Source: Callaeas wilsoni
Taxonomy: Eukaryota; Chordata; Aves; Passeriformes; Callaeidae
Direction: 5' to 3'
DNA length: 64,000 nt
Assembly (NCBI GenBank): GCA_013398955.1
Contig: VWPU01002122.1
Coordinates: 124,001 to 188,000 of the forward strand
Shown: one piece after another, positions 62,802 through 64,000 of the stretch
Layout: each line of letters begins with the position of its first letter
Position numbering within the stretch: the first letter of the stretch is position 1
Program-made: the position numbers and the translations under genes
Notes under the pieces: generated by a model
What the model was told of the DNA's origin: nothing
The model's database searches: none
The model's input: the letters and a program-made list of their open reading frames with translations, nothing else

Positions 62802-64000
62802 GTAAGCAACAAGCTCCTAGACCTCTTCCTTCTTTCTGTGAAAGAAAAAGGGACTTTGCACAGTTCATTTGCAGCACATTTGCAACATGTGTTCCTGTAT
62901 GTACTCTTGGCATGTACTGGGAGAATCTGCTCTGCTAATAGCCCAAAGCTATTTGTCTGAAACATAAAGTGTGCTGCAAATGCAACATGTAACGGAGGAA
63001 TGTAATGTGTTTAGAACAGAAGAATAAAATTAGTGTTAGTGAAGGGGAAATAAAATGTGTTTTCTCTTAGTGTTTGACACCAGAAAGAAATATTTGTGTA
63101 AAAATATTTGAAATTTAGAAAGCAATAAAACCATTCATATCATTAATCTGCTGAGGTATTTTCATATGGAGCCCTGAATGTAAGCATTAAAAAAATTGTG
63201 AACAGAAGTTGCAAGTCAGGCTAACCTCCTATAATTCTAGTTTCAAAGCAATAACCATAAAATTCAAAATTTGTAGTGCATCCAGATATGCTTCTGTTTC
63301 CAATTTTTTATTCTTAACCAAGCTGGCAAGCAGTATAGATTTAAGAAAAGCTCTCTTGTATTTCGTTTGAACATGTTTTGTTTTGGTTACGTAAGGAATA
63401 TTTATTATATCAATTAAAAATAACCTCCAAAATAAATTTTGTGATGGGAACTACTGTTGATTGTGAGGTGACATTTGTGAGGGGGCTTTTTAGCTGCTTT
63501 AATTAGCCTTATGACAGAAGCAAAGTATTGATTGTGGACTAGAGACCAATCTTGACAGCTCGGATTATTTACACCTCCACAAGAGCATTGTATGAAAACA
63601 CTAATGAACAATAAATCTGTCTGGGGCTGCTCTGCCACACCTGTTCCTGAAGCAACAAAAATCCATTAGATGTTTGGCTTTTAAAATATATAGATGTATT
63701 GGCATATATAGTTGTAAGACATAAATACACATGAATTATCCTATTTTAATAATTTCACAACTGCATCGCGTGTGTATATGCAGGAGCACATTCTGGGTAG
63801 TATTCATGAACTAGGGAATAATATGTGCTGGTGGGCAGTATGAAATAGATTTCAGAAATTAACAATACATAAATTTAATTGCGTGAATGAGAATTACATG
63901 AGAAAACACACAAATGGACTTATAAGTGGTTTAGAGAGAGTATTTGAAATTCTAGGTACACCTGTTTATACTTCTAGTGCTTGTTGATGTTAGAAAATCT
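62802..64000 (+). other. ASCC3: ASCC3 intron, 5' part (continues beyond window)
   Basis: AT-rich sequence after donor GTAAGC. No further ASCC3 exon (the expected motif IV of cassette 2), repeat or RNA gene is seen up to the window end. Confidence 0.88.

Noticed and set aside
62705..62965. Minus-strand 86-codon frame
   Set aside because: Antisense of exon P plus adjoining intron.
1..64000. Small nucleolar RNAs, tRNAs or microRNAs in introns
   Set aside because: Apart from the hairpin at 33064-33120, I saw no convincing box C/D, H/ACA or tRNA architecture; isolated TGATGA and CTGA strings are expected by chance and a covariance-model search would be needed.
1..64000. Paralogue SNRNP200 (Brr2) instead of ASCC3
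   Set aside because: Segments such as [34 protein letters not shown] followed by ERHPPHTELLDLQ, and the second-cassette DEIH box fit ASCC3; Brr2 differs in these linkers as I recall them, and its second cassette is degenerate.

Overview
The window is vertebrate nuclear DNA, most likely from a bird. It contains one recognisable protein-coding gene, ASCC3 (activating signal cointegrator 1 complex subunit 3), a large Ski2-like DNA/RNA helicase. The gene runs left to right on the + strand and extends past both ends of the window. I can place sixteen consecutive internal coding exons between 3874 and 62801. All introns are GT-AG, all junction phases agree, and together the exons give 2491 nt of open reading frame (830 codons plus 1 nt) with no stop codon or frameshift. 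By homologue numbering from memory, these correspond to about residues 719-1548 of the roughly 2200-residue protein. The avian assignment rests on a CR1 LINE fragment (20524-21146), a solo LTR of avian ERVL-like appearance (6571-7010), an AT-rich intronic background and the otherwise low repeat load.

Layout: 1-3873 is the end of an upstream intron. Exon A (3874-4008) carries motif IV of the first helicase cassette. A 27.9-kb intron follows, holding the solo LTR, the CR1 fragment, a 7-N assembly gap and several short GC-richer blocks that I cannot identify. Exons B and C (31901-32642) finish RecA2 of the first cassette with motifs V and VI. Exons D and E (38986-43246) encode the winged-helix region and the entry into the first Sec63-type module. 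Exons F to K (44096-57139) encode that module: ratchet helices, helix-hairpin-helix and the Ig/FN3-like end. Exons L to P (59000-62801) open the second helicase cassette, with Walker [10 protein letters not shown], motif Ia APLKAL, TTPEKWD, DEIH box and motif III. The last 1.2 kb is intron leading to the rest of that cassette, which lies outside the window.

The exons form one product. In known ASCC3 the two cassettes sit on a shared scaffold and work as a motor. It acts in the nucleus with ASCC1, ASCC2 and TRIP4 in alkylation repair, and in the cytoplasm in splitting collided ribosomes. All catalytic motifs visible here are intact, so the gene looks functional. I did not find a new multi-gene system. 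The points most worth a second look are a U12-like 5' splice site after exon C, a non-consensus donor after exon L, a compact hairpin at 33064-33120, an LTR with exact 10-bp inverted ends, and a few tandem duplications and GC-richer blocks inside introns. No RNA gene, CRISPR array, promoter or terminator could be supported.
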